From NCBI RefSeq assembly GCF_003671765.1, contig NZ_QPIB01000012.1, positions 387,339 to 451,338 of the forward strand: a stretch of DNA of 64,000 nucleotides, given 5' to 3'. The position numbers and the translations under genes are program-made. The notes under the pieces were generated by a model. That model was given only the letters and a program-made list of their open reading frames with translations, did no database searches and was not told where the DNA came from. Source of the stretch: Xenophilus sp. E41 (GTDB lineage: Bacteria; Pseudomonadota; Gammaproteobacteria; Burkholderiales; Burkholderiaceae_C). Within the stretch, counting starts at the first letter, position 1. Each line of letters begins with the position of its first letter. This document shows, in pieces, positions 8,784-17,455 of the stretch.

Positions 8784-10990
8784 AGTTCGACACCCCCGCC
8801 ACCACCAACCCGATCGACCAGCTGCAGGTCGTCGGGCGGCCGACCCCGCGCATCGACGGCCCGCGCAAGACCACCGGCACCGCCCGCTATGCCTACGAGC
8901 AGCGCGAGACGCCCACCACGCCGGCCTACGGCTACGTGCTGGGCGCGGGCATCGCCAAGGGCCGCATCGTTTCGATGGACGTATCGGCCGCGCGCGCTGC
9001 ACCGGGCGTGCTGGCCATCGTCACGGCCGAGAACGCCGGCAAGCTCGACAAGGGCCAGTACAACACCGCGCCGCTGCTGGGCGGCCCGCAGATCGCCCAC
9101 TACCACCAGGCCATCGCCGTGGTGGTGGCCGACACCTTCGAGCGGGCGCGAGACGCCGCGCACCGCATCCGCGTGCGTTACGAGGCCACCCCCGGCGCCT
9201 TCGACCTCGCGGCCGTGAAGGACGGCGCGCCGCTGGCCAAGCCCGGCCCCGACGGCGGCCCGCCGCAGACCGCCGTGGGCGACTTCGCCGGCGCCTTCGC
9301 GGCCGCGCCGGTGAAGCTCGACGCCACCTACGAAACGCCCGACCACAGCCACGCCATGATGGAGCCGCATGCCTCCATCGCGGCCTGGCAGGGCGACCGC
9401 CTCACGGTGTGGACCTCCAACCAGATGATCGACTGGTGCACCGGCGACCTCGCCAAGACCCTGGGCATTCCCAAGGAGAAGGTGCGCCTGGTCTCGCCCT
9501 TCGTGGGCGGCGGCTTCGGCGGCAAGCTCTTCGTGCGTGCCGATGCGCTGCTGGCCGCACTGGGGGCGCGCGCGGCTGGCCGGCCGGTCAAGGTGGCACT
9601 GCAGCGGCCGCTGATCGGCAACAACACCACGCACCGGCCCGCGACCATCCAGCGCATCCGCCTGGGCGCGACGGCCGACGGGCGGCTCACCGCCATCGCG
9701 CACGAGAGCTGGTCGGGCGACCAGCCCGAAGGCCAGCCCGAGACGGCCGTGGGCCAGACACGCCTGCTGTATGCCGCGCCCAACCGCATGACGGCCATGC
9801 GCCTGGCGGTGCTGCACCTGCCCGAGGGCAATGCCATGCGCGCGCCGGGCGAGGCGCCGGGGATGATGGCGCTGGAGATCGCGATGGACGAGATGGCGGA
9901 GAAGCTGGGCCTCGACCCGGTGGAGTTCCGCATCCGCAACGACACGCAGGTCGACCCCGAGAAGCCGCAGCGCGCCTTCTCGCAGCGCCGGCTCGTCGAC
10001 TGCCTGCGCATCGGCGCCGAGCGCTTCGGCTGGAACCGCCGCAGCGCCCGGCCCGCGCAGGTGCGCGACGGCCGCTGGCTGGTCGGCCTGGGCGTGGCCG
10101 CCGCCTTCCGCAACAACCTGCTGACCCAATCGGCCGCGCGCGTGCGGCTGGGCCGCGACGGCATCGTCACGGTCGAGACCGACATGACCGACATCGGCAC
10201 CGGCAGCTACACCATCCTTGCCCAGACCGCGGCCGAGATGATGGGCGTGGGTCTGGACCGGGTGAACGTGCGCCTGGGCGACTCGACGCTGCCGGCCTCC
10301 TGCGGTTCGGGCGGCCAGTGGGGCGCGAACAACTCGACCTCGGGCGTGTACGCGGCCTGCATGAAGCTGCGCGAGGCCGTGGCCCGCAAGCTGGGCATGG
10401 ACCCAGTCGAGGCCACCTTCGCCGACGGCCGCGTGCGCGGCGGCGGGCGGGCGCTGCCGCTCGCGCAGGCAGCCGGCGACGGCGAACTGGTGGCCGAGGA
10501 CCACATCGAGTACGGCGACCTCGACAAGAAGTACCAGCAGTCGACCTTCGGCGCGCACTTCGTCGAAGTGGGCGTGGACCCGGCCACGGCCGAGATCCGC
10601 GTGCGGCGCATGCTGGCCGTCTGCGCGGCCGGACGCATCATCAACCCGACCTCGGCGCGCAGCCAGGTGATCGGCGCGATGACCATGGGCGTGGGCGCGG
10701 CGCTGATGGAGGAGCTGGCGATCGACAAGCGCCGCGGCTTCTTCGTCAACCACGACCTGGCGGGCTACGAGGTGCCGGTACATGCCGACATCCCGCACCA
10801 GGACGTGGTGTTCCTGGACGAGACCGACCCGATCTCCTCGCCGATGAAGGCCAAGGGCGTCGGCGAGCTGGGCATCTGCGGTGTCGCGGCAGCAGTGGCC
10901 AATGCGGTCTACAACGCGAGCGGCGTGCGCGTGCGGCACTACCCGGTGACGCTGGACAAGCTGCTGGCCGGGCTGCCGATGCCGGCTTGA
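8780..10990 (+). CDS. paoC: Aldehyde oxidoreductase molybdenum-binding subunit, PaoC-like
   Basis: 736 residues, close to PaoC of E. coli. Molybdopterin-binding xanthine dehydrogenase large-subunit domains: N-terminal [20 protein letters not shown], the glycine-rich [10 protein letters not shown] near residue 245, the arginine-containing [15 protein letters not shown] segment, and the C-terminal GVGELGIC with the catalytic Glu of the family. It oxidises aldehydes to acids, probably in the periplasm because the complex is carried by the Tat signal of PaoA. The maturation chaperone PaoD/XdhC is not in the window; moaC lies at 60169. Substrate specificity cannot be read from the sequence. Confidence 0.86.
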   Translation: MKFDTPATTNPIDQLQVVGRPTPRIDGPRKTTGTARYAYEQRETPTTPAYGYVLGAGIAKGRIVSMDVSAARAAPGVLAIVTAENAGKLDKGQYNTAPLLGGPQIAHYHQAIAVVVADTFERARDAAHRIRVRYEATPGAFDLAAVKDGAPLAKPGPDGGPPQTAVGDFAGAFAAAPVKLDATYETPDHSHAMMEPHASIAAWQGDRLTVWTSNQMIDWCTGDLAKTLGIPKEKVRLVSPFVGGGFGGKLFVRADALLAALGARAAGRPVKVALQRPLIGNNTTHRPATIQRIRLGATADGRLTAIAHESWSGDQPEGQPETAVGQTRLLYAAPNRMTAMRLAVLHLPEGNAMRAPGEAPGMMALEIAMDEMAEKLGLDPVEFRIRNDTQVDPEKPQRAFSQRRLVDCLRIGAERFGWNRRSARPAQVRDGRWLVGLGVAAAFRNNLLTQSAARVRLGRDGIVTVETDMTDIGTGSYTILAQTAAEMMGVGLDRVNVRLGDSTLPASCGSGGQWGANNSTSGVYAACMKLREAVARKLGMDPVEATFADGRVRGGGRALPLAQAAGDGELVAEDHIEYGDLDKKYQQSTFGAHFVEVGVDPATAEIRVRRMLAVCAAGRIINPTSARSQVIGAMTMGVGAALMEELAIDKRRGFFVNHDLAGYEVPVHADIPHQDVVFLDETDPISSPMKAKGVGELGICGVAAAVANAVYNASGVRVRHYPVTLDKLLAGLPMPA

Positions 10991-11001
10991 AGCCGGGGGC
11001 T

Positions 11002-11031
11002 GGGCTTCGACAGGCTCCGCCCGAACGCTGG
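11002..11031. repeat. Short dispersed-type repeat (CTTCGACAGGCTC motif)
   Basis: The stretch TTCGACAGGCTCCGCCCGAA just after the paoC stop resembles a short, partly palindromic intergenic repeat that I recall as abundant in Burkholderiales genomes (TTCGACAGGCTCAGCCCGAA). Only one copy is seen in this window. It may act as a hairpin behind paoC but has no T-tract. Confidence 0.45.
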
Positions 11032-11040
11032 GGTGAAATC

Positions 11041-11107
11041 GTCACGAACGTGACGAATTCGGCCGCAGCCCGCGCCGGGTGTGGGCTCGCGGCCGATTGC
11101 ACTTTGC
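11041..11107. repeat. Dispersed repeat family B, copy 1
   Basis: GTCACGAACGTGACGAATTC, then GGCCGCA, a variable GC-rich centre, and GCGGCCGATTGCACTTTGC. The same outer parts recur at 21010-21077. Each copy contains a GTCACG/CGTGAC-type small dyad and a GCGGCCGA/TTCGGCCGC pairing that could form a long stem. Both copies lie just downstream of a minus-strand gene (RidA here, PhoX at 21109). Confidence 0.75.
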
Positions 11108-11112
11108 CGTTT

Positions 11113-11574
11113 TCAGCGCCTGGCGGGCAGGTACATCGTGGCCTCGACCTCGACCAGCACGCCGTCGCCCGGCAGGAAGCGGTTCACCTCGACCACCGTG
11201 CTGACCGGCGGCTCGCCGGGGTAGAAGAGGCCGCGCACGCGGTTGAAGAAGGCGTAGTGCGGCAGGTGGGTGAAGTACTGCACCAGCTTCACCACGTCGT
11301 CCATCGTGCCGCCGTGCTCGGCCGCGATCTGTCGGATGCGCTCGAGCACGAACCAACTCTGCGCCACGATCGGCGCCTCGAACACGTCGACCGACATCTG
11401 CCCCGTGGCATAGCCCAGGCCGCGCAACGGCGCCTGCGCGGCCTCGGGCAGTTCCTCGTAAGTGGACACGGCGCGGCGCGTGGCCGGGTCGACGGCGACG
11501 ACGCCGCTCATGAAAACGAAATCGCCCACGCGCTTGGCAGCGGCGTAGCGGGCCATGGGTTTGCCCATGCTCAT
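11113..11574 (-). CDS. RidA/YjgF-family protein
   Basis: 153 residues from the ATG at 11574, which has GGAG 7 bases upstream; in-frame ATGs at 11568 and 11556 are alternatives. The fold-typical segments are VGDFVFMSGVVAVDP, the AQSWFVLERIRQI helix, DVVKLVQYFTHLPHYAFFNRV and the C-terminal LVEVEATMYLPARR (RidA signature end). Classical RidA hydrolyses 2-aminoacrylate/2-aminocrotonate imines; this protein is longer, about 20-25 residues above classical RidA, so it may belong to an Rid subgroup of unknown substrate. It lies about 95 bases after the AceE/MdeB-like E1 gene on the same strand, suggesting a shared transcript concerned with 2-keto acids. Confidence 0.82.
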   Translation of the reverse strand: MSMGKPMARYAAAKRVGDFVFMSGVVAVDPATRRAVSTYEELPEAAQAPLRGLGYATGQMSVDVFEAPIVAQSWFVLERIRQIAAEHGGTMDDVVKLVQYFTHLPHYAFFNRVRGLFYPGEPPVSTVVEVNRFLPGDGVLVEVEATMYLPARR

Positions 11575-11668
11575 GGGAAGGCTCCGGGAAGTTGGACGCG
11601 ACAGGTACGGCGCATTCTGCGCCGCGTCGACGTCCGGGCAGCAACCTGCATGCCCGCGCGCCGCCGCC

Positions 11669-14413
11669 TCAGCCCAGCGCGAACTTCGCCGCCCGCACGA
11701 TCGCCGCCGCGTCGACGCCGAAGAAGCGTCGCAGCTCGGCGCGCGTGTCGCTGCGCCCGAAGCCGTCGGTGCCCAGCGTGAGGTAGCGGCGGCCTTCGGG
11801 CACGAAGGCGCGCACGCTCTCGGGCACGGCGCGCACGTAGTCGGTGGCGGCGATGACGGGGCCCTCGCTGTGCGCGAGCTGCTTCGCCACGAAGGGCGTG
11901 CCGGCCTCGGGCTCGCCGGCCAGCGCGCGTGCCTCGCAGGCCCGGCCGTCGCGCGCGAGTTCGCTCCAGCTGGTGACGCTGAACACCGTGGCGTCGATGC
12001 CTTCCTCGGCCAGCTGCTGCGCGGCCTTGACCACCTCGGTGAGGATGGCGCCCGAGCCCATGAGCGTGACCTTTCTTGCAGACGAAATCGTGCCGGGGCG
12101 CGTGCCGGACGGACGCGACCAGCGATCGAAACGATAGCAACCGCGCAGCAGGTCGGCATGCACCTCGGTCGGCACGTCGGGCTGCGCGTAGTTCTCGTTC
12201 ATGAGCGTGATGTAGTGGAAGACATCCTGCTGCTCCACCAGCATCTCGCGCATGCCGGCATCCACGATGACGGCCATCTCGCCGGCGAAGGCCGGGTCCC
12301 AGGCCTTGCAGTTGGGAATGGTCGCGGCCACCAGGTGGCTGCTGCCGTCCTGGTGCTGCAGCCCTTCGCCGCCCAGCGTCGTGCGCCCCGAGGTGGCGCC
12401 CAGCAGGAAGCCGCGCGCACGCTGGTCGGCCGCGGCCCAGATCGCATCGCCCACGCGCTGGAAGCCGAACATCGAGTAGTAGATGTAGAAGGGCAGCATG
12501 GCCAGGCCGTGCACGCTGTAGCTGGTCGCGGCCGCCGTCCAGCTGGCGATGGCGCCGGCCTCGCTGATGCCCTCCTCGAGGATCTGCCCGTCCGTCGCCT
12601 CGCGGTAGCTCAGCACCGAGCCGATGTCCTCCGGCGCGTAGCGCTGGCCCACACTCGAATAGATGCCGACCTGCTTGAAGAGGTTGGCCATGCCGAAGGT
12701 GCGCGCCTCGTCGGCCACGATGGGCACGATGCGCGGGCCGAGCTCGCGGTCCTTGAGCAGTTGCCCCAGCAGGCGCACGAAGGCCATGGTGGTGCTCATC
12801 TCCTTGCCAGCGGCCTCGGTGGCGAACTTCGCGTAACTCGCGAGCGGCGGCACGGGCACCACGTCGCAAGCCGTCTCGCGCCGCGGCAGCGCGCCGCCGA
12901 GCGCGGCGCGGCGCTCGCGCAGGTAGCGCATCTCGGCGCTGTCCTCGGCCGGCTTGTAGAAGGAAAGCGAGGTGGCCTGCTCGTCGGTGAGCGGCAGGTT
13001 GAAGCGGTTGCGGAACTCGATGAGGTCGCTCTCGTCGAGCTTCTTCTGCGAGTGCGTGGTCATCTTGCCCTGGCCGGCCGTGCCCATGCCGTAGCCCTTC
13101 TTGGTGTGGGCAAGGATGACGACCGGCTGGCCGGTGTGCGCGGCCGCGGCGGCATACGCGGCGTGGATCTTCACCAGGTCATGCCCGCCGCGCTTGAGGC
13201 GATCGATCTGCTCGTCGGTCATGCCCTGCGCGAGGCGCGCGAGCTCGGGGTCCTGGCCGAAGAAGTTGTCGCGGTTGAAGCGCCCGTCCTTGGCCGCGAA
13301 GGTCTGCATCTGGCCGTCGACGGTGTGGGCGAAGGCGCGCGCCAGTGCGCCTTGCGTGTCTCGCGCGAAGAGGCCGTCCCAGTCGCTGCCCCACACCAGC
13401 TTGATGACCTTCCAGCCCGCGCCCGAGAAGAGCTGCTCCAGCTCGTCGATGATGCGGCCGTTGCCGCGCACGGGGCCGTCCAGTCGCTGCAGGTTGCAGT
13501 TGACCACCCACACCAGGTTGTCGAGCTTCTCGCGCGCGGCCAGCGTGAGGGCGCTCATCGATTCGGGCTCGTCCATCTCGCCGTCGCCGAAGACGCCCCA
13601 GACCTTGCGGCCTTCGCAGTTCAGAAGGTTGCGGTGCGTGAGGTAGCGCATGAAGCGCGCGTGGTAGATGCTGCTGATCGGGCCGATGCCCATCGAGCCG
13701 GTCGGGAACTGCCAGAAGTCCGGCATCAGGTAGGGGTGCGGGTAGCTCGACAGGCCTTGGGCACCCTGCGTCGATGCGGCCAGCTCCTGGCGGTAGTGCA
13801 GCAGGTCGTTCTCGCTCAGCCGGCCTTCGAGGAAGGCGCGGGCGTACACGCCCGGCGCGCTGTGCGGCTGGAAGAACACCAGGTCGCCGCCATGCGGCTC
13901 TGGCCCCCCACGCTCCCCCACTGCGTGTGGGTCGCTGCCCCCCCGAGGGGGGCGCTCGCCGCTTGGGGCGGCCCGGCGCGGCTCGGTCCTCGCGTGGAAG
14001 AAGTGGTTGAACCCCGTCTCGAACAGGTCCGCCGCGCTCGCGTAACTCGCGATGTGGCCGCCGAGTTCGCCGTACGCCTGGTTGGCCCGCACCACCATCG
14101 CCAGCGCGTTCCAGCGCATCAGCGAGGCGAGGCGCTCCTCGATCGCCAGGTCGCCGGGGAAGGCCGGCTGCTCGTCCACCGCGATCGTGTTGACGTACGG
14201 CGTCGCCAGCGCGGGCTGCCAGCCGATGCGCTCGCGCCGTGCGAGCCGGGCCAGTTCGTCGAGCATCTGCCGTGCGCGCGCCGGGCCCTGCGACTCCACC
14301 AGCGCCAGGAAGGCGTCGCGCCATTCGGCCGTCTCGGCCGGATCGGGGTCGTGGGCGTCGGTGGCGCCCTGGAGGAGGGCACGCATCTGGTCGGCGGACA
14401 TCGGGGCGTTCAT
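11669..14413 (-). CDS. Homodimeric pyruvate dehydrogenase-type E1 component (AceE/MdeB-like)
   Basis: 914 residues from the ATG at 14413. Thiamine-diphosphate E1 of the homodimeric AceE type: SMGIGPISSIYHARFMRYL, the ThDP motif GVFGDGEMDEPES, HTKKGYGMG, and the C-terminal transketolase-like half (QGR-type region GGEGLQHQDGSSHL). It decarboxylates a 2-keto acid and acetylates lipoyl-E2. No E2/E3 genes are adjacent; instead a divergent Lrp/AsnC regulator (14520) and a RidA-like gene flank it. This arrangement recalls mdeR-mdeA-mdeB of Pseudomonas putida, where MdeB is a 2-ketobutyrate dehydrogenase E1, so the substrate may be 2-ketobutyrate (inference). Odd feature: about 30 Arg/Pro/Gly-rich residues (about 144-171) are inserted between HFFHAR and GGDLVFF, encoded by a GC-rich repeat. 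The family is normally about 885-900 residues. Confidence 0.9.
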   Translation of the reverse strand: MNAPMSADQMRALLQGATDAHDPDPAETAEWRDAFLALVESQGPARARQMLDELARLARRERIGWQPALATPYVNTIAVDEQPAFPGDLAIEERLASLMRWNALAMVVRANQAYGELGGHIASYASAADLFETGFNHFFHARTEPRRAAPSGERPPRGGSDPHAVGERGGPEPHGGDLVFFQPHSAPGVYARAFLEGRLSENDLLHYRQELAASTQGAQGLSSYPHPYLMPDFWQFPTGSMGIGPISSIYHARFMRYLTHRNLLNCEGRKVWGVFGDGEMDEPESMSALTLAAREKLDNLVWVVNCNLQRLDGPVRGNGRIIDELEQLFSGAGWKVIKLVWGSDWDGLFARDTQGALARAFAHTVDGQMQTFAAKDGRFNRDNFFGQDPELARLAQGMTDEQIDRLKRGGHDLVKIHAAYAAAAAHTGQPVVILAHTKKGYGMGTAGQGKMTTHSQKKLDESDLIEFRNRFNLPLTDEQATSLSFYKPAEDSAEMRYLRERRAALGGALPRRETACDVVPVPPLASYAKFATEAAGKEMSTTMAFVRLLGQLLKDRELGPRIVPIVADEARTFGMANLFKQVGIYSSVGQRYAPEDIGSVLSYREATDGQILEEGISEAGAIASWTAAATSYSVHGLAMLPFYIYYSMFGFQRVGDAIWAAADQRARGFLLGATSGRTTLGGEGLQHQDGSSHLVAATIPNCKAWDPAFAGEMAVIVDAGMREMLVEQQDVFHYITLMNENYAQPDVPTEVHADLLRGCYRFDRWSRPSGTRPGTISSARKVTLMGSGAILTEVVKAAQQLAEEGIDATVFSVTSWSELARDGRACEARALAGEPEAGTPFVAKQLAHSEGPVIAATDYVRAVPESVRAFVPEGRRYLTLGTDGFGRSDTRAELRRFFGVDAAAIVRAAKFALG
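13900..13982. repeat. GC-rich palindromic repeat (family C) inserted in frame in the E1 gene
   Basis: The stretch holds CCCCCCACGCTCCCCCACTG, then CGTGTGGGTCGCTG, CCCCCCGAGGGGGG and CGCTCGCCGCTTGGGGCGGC. It is a string of nested dyads (CCCCC/GGGGG, CACGC/GCGTG) of the kind I know as an abundant intergenic repeat in Comamonadaceae. Here it lies inside a reading frame, adds no stop codon and no frameshift, and encodes the extra residues about 144-171 of the E1 protein. No second copy occurs in the window, so the repeat assignment rests on its structure and my recollection. Confidence 0.6.
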
Positions 14414-14438
14414 GCATTGCACTCTAGGCCGAAGGCAG

Positions 14439-14453
14439 CGAAATGAGGTTTCG
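14439..14453. promoter_or_regulatory. Candidate operator in the divergent aceE-like / lrp intergenic region
   Basis: The 106-base gap between the divergent starts (14413 and 14520) holds the dyad CGAAATGAGGTTTCG, followed by a second CGAAATG at 14452-14458, giving a direct repeat 13 bases apart. Lrp/AsnC regulators bind degenerate dyads of about 15 bases, usually in the promoter between regulator and target, so this is a reasonable binding site. No footprint or second example is available. Confidence 0.4.
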
Positions 14454-14519
14454 AAATGCACCGCAAGTTGGGGTCGCGCCGGCATAAACTGCCGCCAATC
14501 GAACTGGAGGCAGCATTTC

Positions 14520-14996
14520 ATGCAACTCGACGCGCTCGACCTGCGCATCCTGGACGAACTGCAACGCGATGGCGCGCTGTCGAACGTCGAACTGGCGCGG
14601 CGCGTGCACCTCTCGCCTTCGCCCTGCCTGGCGCGCGTGAAGGCGCTCGAGGCGGCCGGCGTGATCGACCGCTACGTGGCACTGTGCAGCGCACCGGCAC
14701 TCGGGCTCGGGTTGAACGTGTTCATCTCGATCAGCCTGAAGACCCAGAGCAAGCAGTCGCTGGCCGACTTCGAGCGCCGCATCGCCGAGCACGACGAGGT
14801 GATGGAGTGCTACCTCATGACCGGCGACAGCGACTACCTGATCCGCATCGCGGTGGCCGACATGGCGGCGCTGGAGAAATTCATCCTCGAGCAGCTCACG
14901 CCGACGCCGGGCATCGAGAAGATCCGCTCCAGCTTCGCCCTCAAGCAGGTCCGTTACAAGACAGCGCTGCCGCTGCCGGCACGCTCGGGCGATTGA
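14520..14996 (+). CDS. Lrp/AsnC family transcriptional regulator
   Basis: 158 residues from the ATG at 14520, with GGAGG 9 bases upstream. N-terminal winged helix-turn-helix (LDALDLRILDELQRDGALSN, then VELARRVHLSPSPCLARVKAL) and C-terminal RAM domain (VMECYLMTGDSDYLIRI), exactly the Lrp architecture and length. It is divergent from the E1 gene, the usual arrangement for a local activator of an amino-acid or keto-acid catabolic gene. By analogy with P. putida MdeR it may sense methionine, 2-aminobutyrate or branched-chain ligands; the ligand cannot be deduced here. Confidence 0.93.
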   Translation: MQLDALDLRILDELQRDGALSNVELARRVHLSPSPCLARVKALEAAGVIDRYVALCSAPALGLGLNVFISISLKTQSKQSLADFERRIAEHDEVMECYLMTGDSDYLIRIAVADMAALEKFILEQLTPTPGIEKIRSSFALKQVRYKTALPLPARSGD

Positions 14997-15107
14997 GCCA
15001 GTGTGTGCAGAAGCGGACTCGCATGCAAGTGAGTGCGTGCTCCAACACGAATGGCCTTGAGCCGCAAGGGAATGGCGCCGCCATCGGTGCGAGCGCGGTT
15101 ACACTTC

Positions 15108-15128
15108 AAATGACAATCACTCTCATTT
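15108..15128 (+). promoter_or_regulatory. Fur box upstream of TonB-dependent receptor
   Basis: AAATGACAATCACTCTCATT is a close match to the Fur box seen before siderophore receptors in betaproteobacteria (AATGATAATCATTCTCATT). It lies about 90 bases before the chosen receptor start, consistent with iron repression. Confidence 0.7.
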
Positions 15129-15219
15129 GAAGAGCGGCAAGCCTTTGAGCTTCCGCGGCCGGCGACGATCGGCCGCAGGACGGTTCGGCAGGCGCGGCGC
15201 CGCCTTCCGCCGATCCGAC

Positions 15220-17427
15220 ATGAAGCCAGCCTCCCTACGGCGCCCCGTGGCGCCCGCCCGCCTGACGCCGCTCGCCATTTGCCTCGCCGCCGCCCTGCCC
15301 GCGCTCGCCTGGGCGCAACAGGCCGTGCCGGAGGCGCCGGCCGCGACCGCCACCCTGCCCGCCGTGCAGGTCGAAGCCGCCGGCGACCCGGAGACCACCG
15401 AAGGCACCGGCTCGTACACCACCGGCGCCTCGCGCACGGCGACGCCGCTGAGCCTGAGCCTGCGCGAGACGCCGCAGTCGGTCACGGTGGTCACGCAACA
15501 GCGCATCGAGGACCAGCGGCTGCGCACCATCACCGACGTGATGAACAACACCACCGGCGTGTCGGTGAACCAGTACGAGACCAGCCGCGGCCAGTTCGTC
15601 TCGCGCGGCTTCAAGATCAACACGCTGCTGATCGACGGCGTGCCCACCACCTGGGAGCAGCCGTGGAGCTCGGGGGAGATCTTCACCAGCCTGGCGATGT
15701 ACGACCGCGTGGAGGTGGTGCGCGGCGCCACCGGCCTGACCACCGGCGCGGGCGACCCGTCGGCGGCCGTGAACCTGGTGCGCAAGCGCGCCAGCAGCAA
15801 AGTCTTCACCGGCAACGTGGAGCTGGACTACGGCAGCTGGGCCAACCGCCGCGCGATGGTCGACCTGTCGACGCCGGTCAACGCGGCCGGCACCGTGCGC
15901 GCTCGCGTGGTCGGCGAGCTGGAAGACAAGAACAGCTACGTCCGCGGCCTGAACAACCGCAACGAGACCCTGTTCGCCACCCTCGAGGCCGACCTGACGC
16001 CGCAGACGCTGCTGACGGCGGGCTTCAGCCACCAGAAGCTCAAGACCAAGGGCCCGATGTGGGGCGGCCTGCCGGTCTGGTACGCCGAAGGGCTGATGAC
16101 GAACTGGGACGTCTCCAAGTCCACCGCGGCCGACTGGACGCGCTGGGACACGACCTACGACACGTATTTCGCCTCGCTGGAGCACCGCTTCGACAACGGC
16201 TGGAGGCTCAAGGCCAGCTACACCCGCGGCGACCGCAAGGCCGACTCGCACCTGCTGTACCTCTCCGGCGCGCCGAGCCTGCTCTCGGGCCTGGGCCTGT
16301 ACACCTTCGCGGCCTCCTACCTGGTGAAGACGAAGCAGGACGACATCGGCCTGCAGGCCGGCGGCCCGTTCCAGCTCTTCGGCCGCGAGCACGAGGCGGT
16401 GTTCGGCTATGCGAGCTCGACGCAGAAGTTCCACGCCGACAGCCGCCCCGCCACGCCCTCGGTCGGCTTCGCCTCGAACTTCAACACCTGGAACGGCTCT
16501 TTCCCCGAACCCTCCTGGGGGCCGCTCACCTACTACGGCAAGAGCGAGACGCGGCAGGACGCCGTCTACGGCGCCGCACGCTTCAACGTGGCCGAGCCGC
16601 TCAAGCTCATCGTGGGCACGCGCGTCACCAACTACCGCCGCTGGGGCGACGACATCTACAGCAACCCCTACAGCATCCGCGCCAAGAGCGAAGTCACGCC
16701 CTACGCGGGCGTGGTCTTCGACATCACGAAGCAGCTGTCGGCCTACGCCAGCTACACCAGCATCTTCCAGCCGCAGACGCAGCGCGACATCGGCGGCAAC
16801 ACGCTCGACCCGATCAAGGGCAAGGCCTTCGAAGCGGGCCTGAAGGGCGAGTTCCTCGACGGCAAGCTCAACGCCTCGGCCTCGGTCTTCCACATCAAGC
16901 AGAACAACCTGGCAGTGGCGACGACGGACCGCCTCGTGGGCATCGGCGGCCTGCCGGAGACGGCGTACCGCGCCTCGGACGGCGCCACCAGCAAGGGCTT
17001 CGAGCTGGAGGTCTCGGGCGAGATCGCGCCGCGCTGGAACCTGGCGGCCGGCTACACGCAATACACGCTCAAGGACGCGGACGGCACGCAGGTCAATACC
17101 ATCTTCCCGCGCAAGCTGCTGCGCGTGTTCACCACCTACCGACTGACCGGCGCGCTGGCCGGGCTGACGCTGGGCGGCGGCGTGAGCTGGCAGGGCCGCA
17201 CCTATACCGATGCGGTCAACCCGCTGGGCGCGACGCAGCGCATCAACCAGGGCGCCTACGGCCTGGTCAACCTGATGGCGCGCTACGACTTCAACGACCG
17301 CCTCTCGGCACAGCTGAACATCGACAACGTGACCAGCAAGAAGACCTACGGCATGTTCGACGCCTACGACCAGATCACCTACGGCGCGCCGCGCAGCGCG
17401 ACGGTGTCGATGAAGTACCGCTTCTGA
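15220..17427 (+). CDS. TonB-dependent siderophore receptor
   Basis: 735 residues from the ATG at 15220. The frame is open back to a TTG at 15127, but that codon lies in the Fur box and the extension is Arg-rich, so I rejected it. Signal peptide to about residue 34 (LAWA-QQ). Plug domain: TPLSLSLRETPQSVTVVTQQ and VEVVRGATGLTTGAGDPSAAVNLVRK, the siderophore-receptor pattern (FhuE/FpvA/FoxA-like). A 22-strand barrel follows, ending ATVSMKYRF with the C-terminal Phe needed for outer-membrane insertion. No siderophore synthesis or ABC import genes are adjacent, so it may take up foreign siderophores; the ligand is unknown. Confidence 0.92.
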   Translation: MKPASLRRPVAPARLTPLAICLAAALPALAWAQQAVPEAPAATATLPAVQVEAAGDPETTEGTGSYTTGASRTATPLSLSLRETPQSVTVVTQQRIEDQRLRTITDVMNNTTGVSVNQYETSRGQFVSRGFKINTLLIDGVPTTWEQPWSSGEIFTSLAMYDRVEVVRGATGLTTGAGDPSAAVNLVRKRASSKVFTGNVELDYGSWANRRAMVDLSTPVNAAGTVRARVVGELEDKNSYVRGLNNRNETLFATLEADLTPQTLLTAGFSHQKLKTKGPMWGGLPVWYAEGLMTNWDVSKSTAADWTRWDTTYDTYFASLEHRFDNGWRLKASYTRGDRKADSHLLYLSGAPSLLSGLGLYTFAASYLVKTKQDDIGLQAGGPFQLFGREHEAVFGYASSTQKFHADSRPATPSVGFASNFNTWNGSFPEPSWGPLTYYGKSETRQDAVYGAARFNVAEPLKLIVGTRVTNYRRWGDDIYSNPYSIRAKSEVTPYAGVVFDITKQLSAYASYTSIFQPQTQRDIGGNTLDPIKGKAFEAGLKGEFLDGKLNASASVFHIKQNNLAVATTDRLVGIGGLPETAYRASDGATSKGFELEVSGEIAPRWNLAAGYTQYTLKDADGTQVNTIFPRKLLRVFTTYRLTGALAGLTLGGGVSWQGRTYTDAVNPLGATQRINQGAYGLVNLMARYDFNDRLSAQLNIDNVTSKKTYGMFDAYDQITYGAPRSATVSMKYRF

Positions 17428-17455
17428 GGAGGCGGGCGCGCGCGCCGCTGCGGCT

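Noticed and set aside
8536-11781. A plus-strand 1081-codon frame overlapping paoB and paoC
   Set aside because: It is a shifted frame of the paoBC genes, whose translations in the other frame match known families over their full length.
15127-15219. TTG start of the TonB receptor at 15127
   Set aside because: It falls in the Fur box and adds an Arg-rich stretch before the signal peptide.
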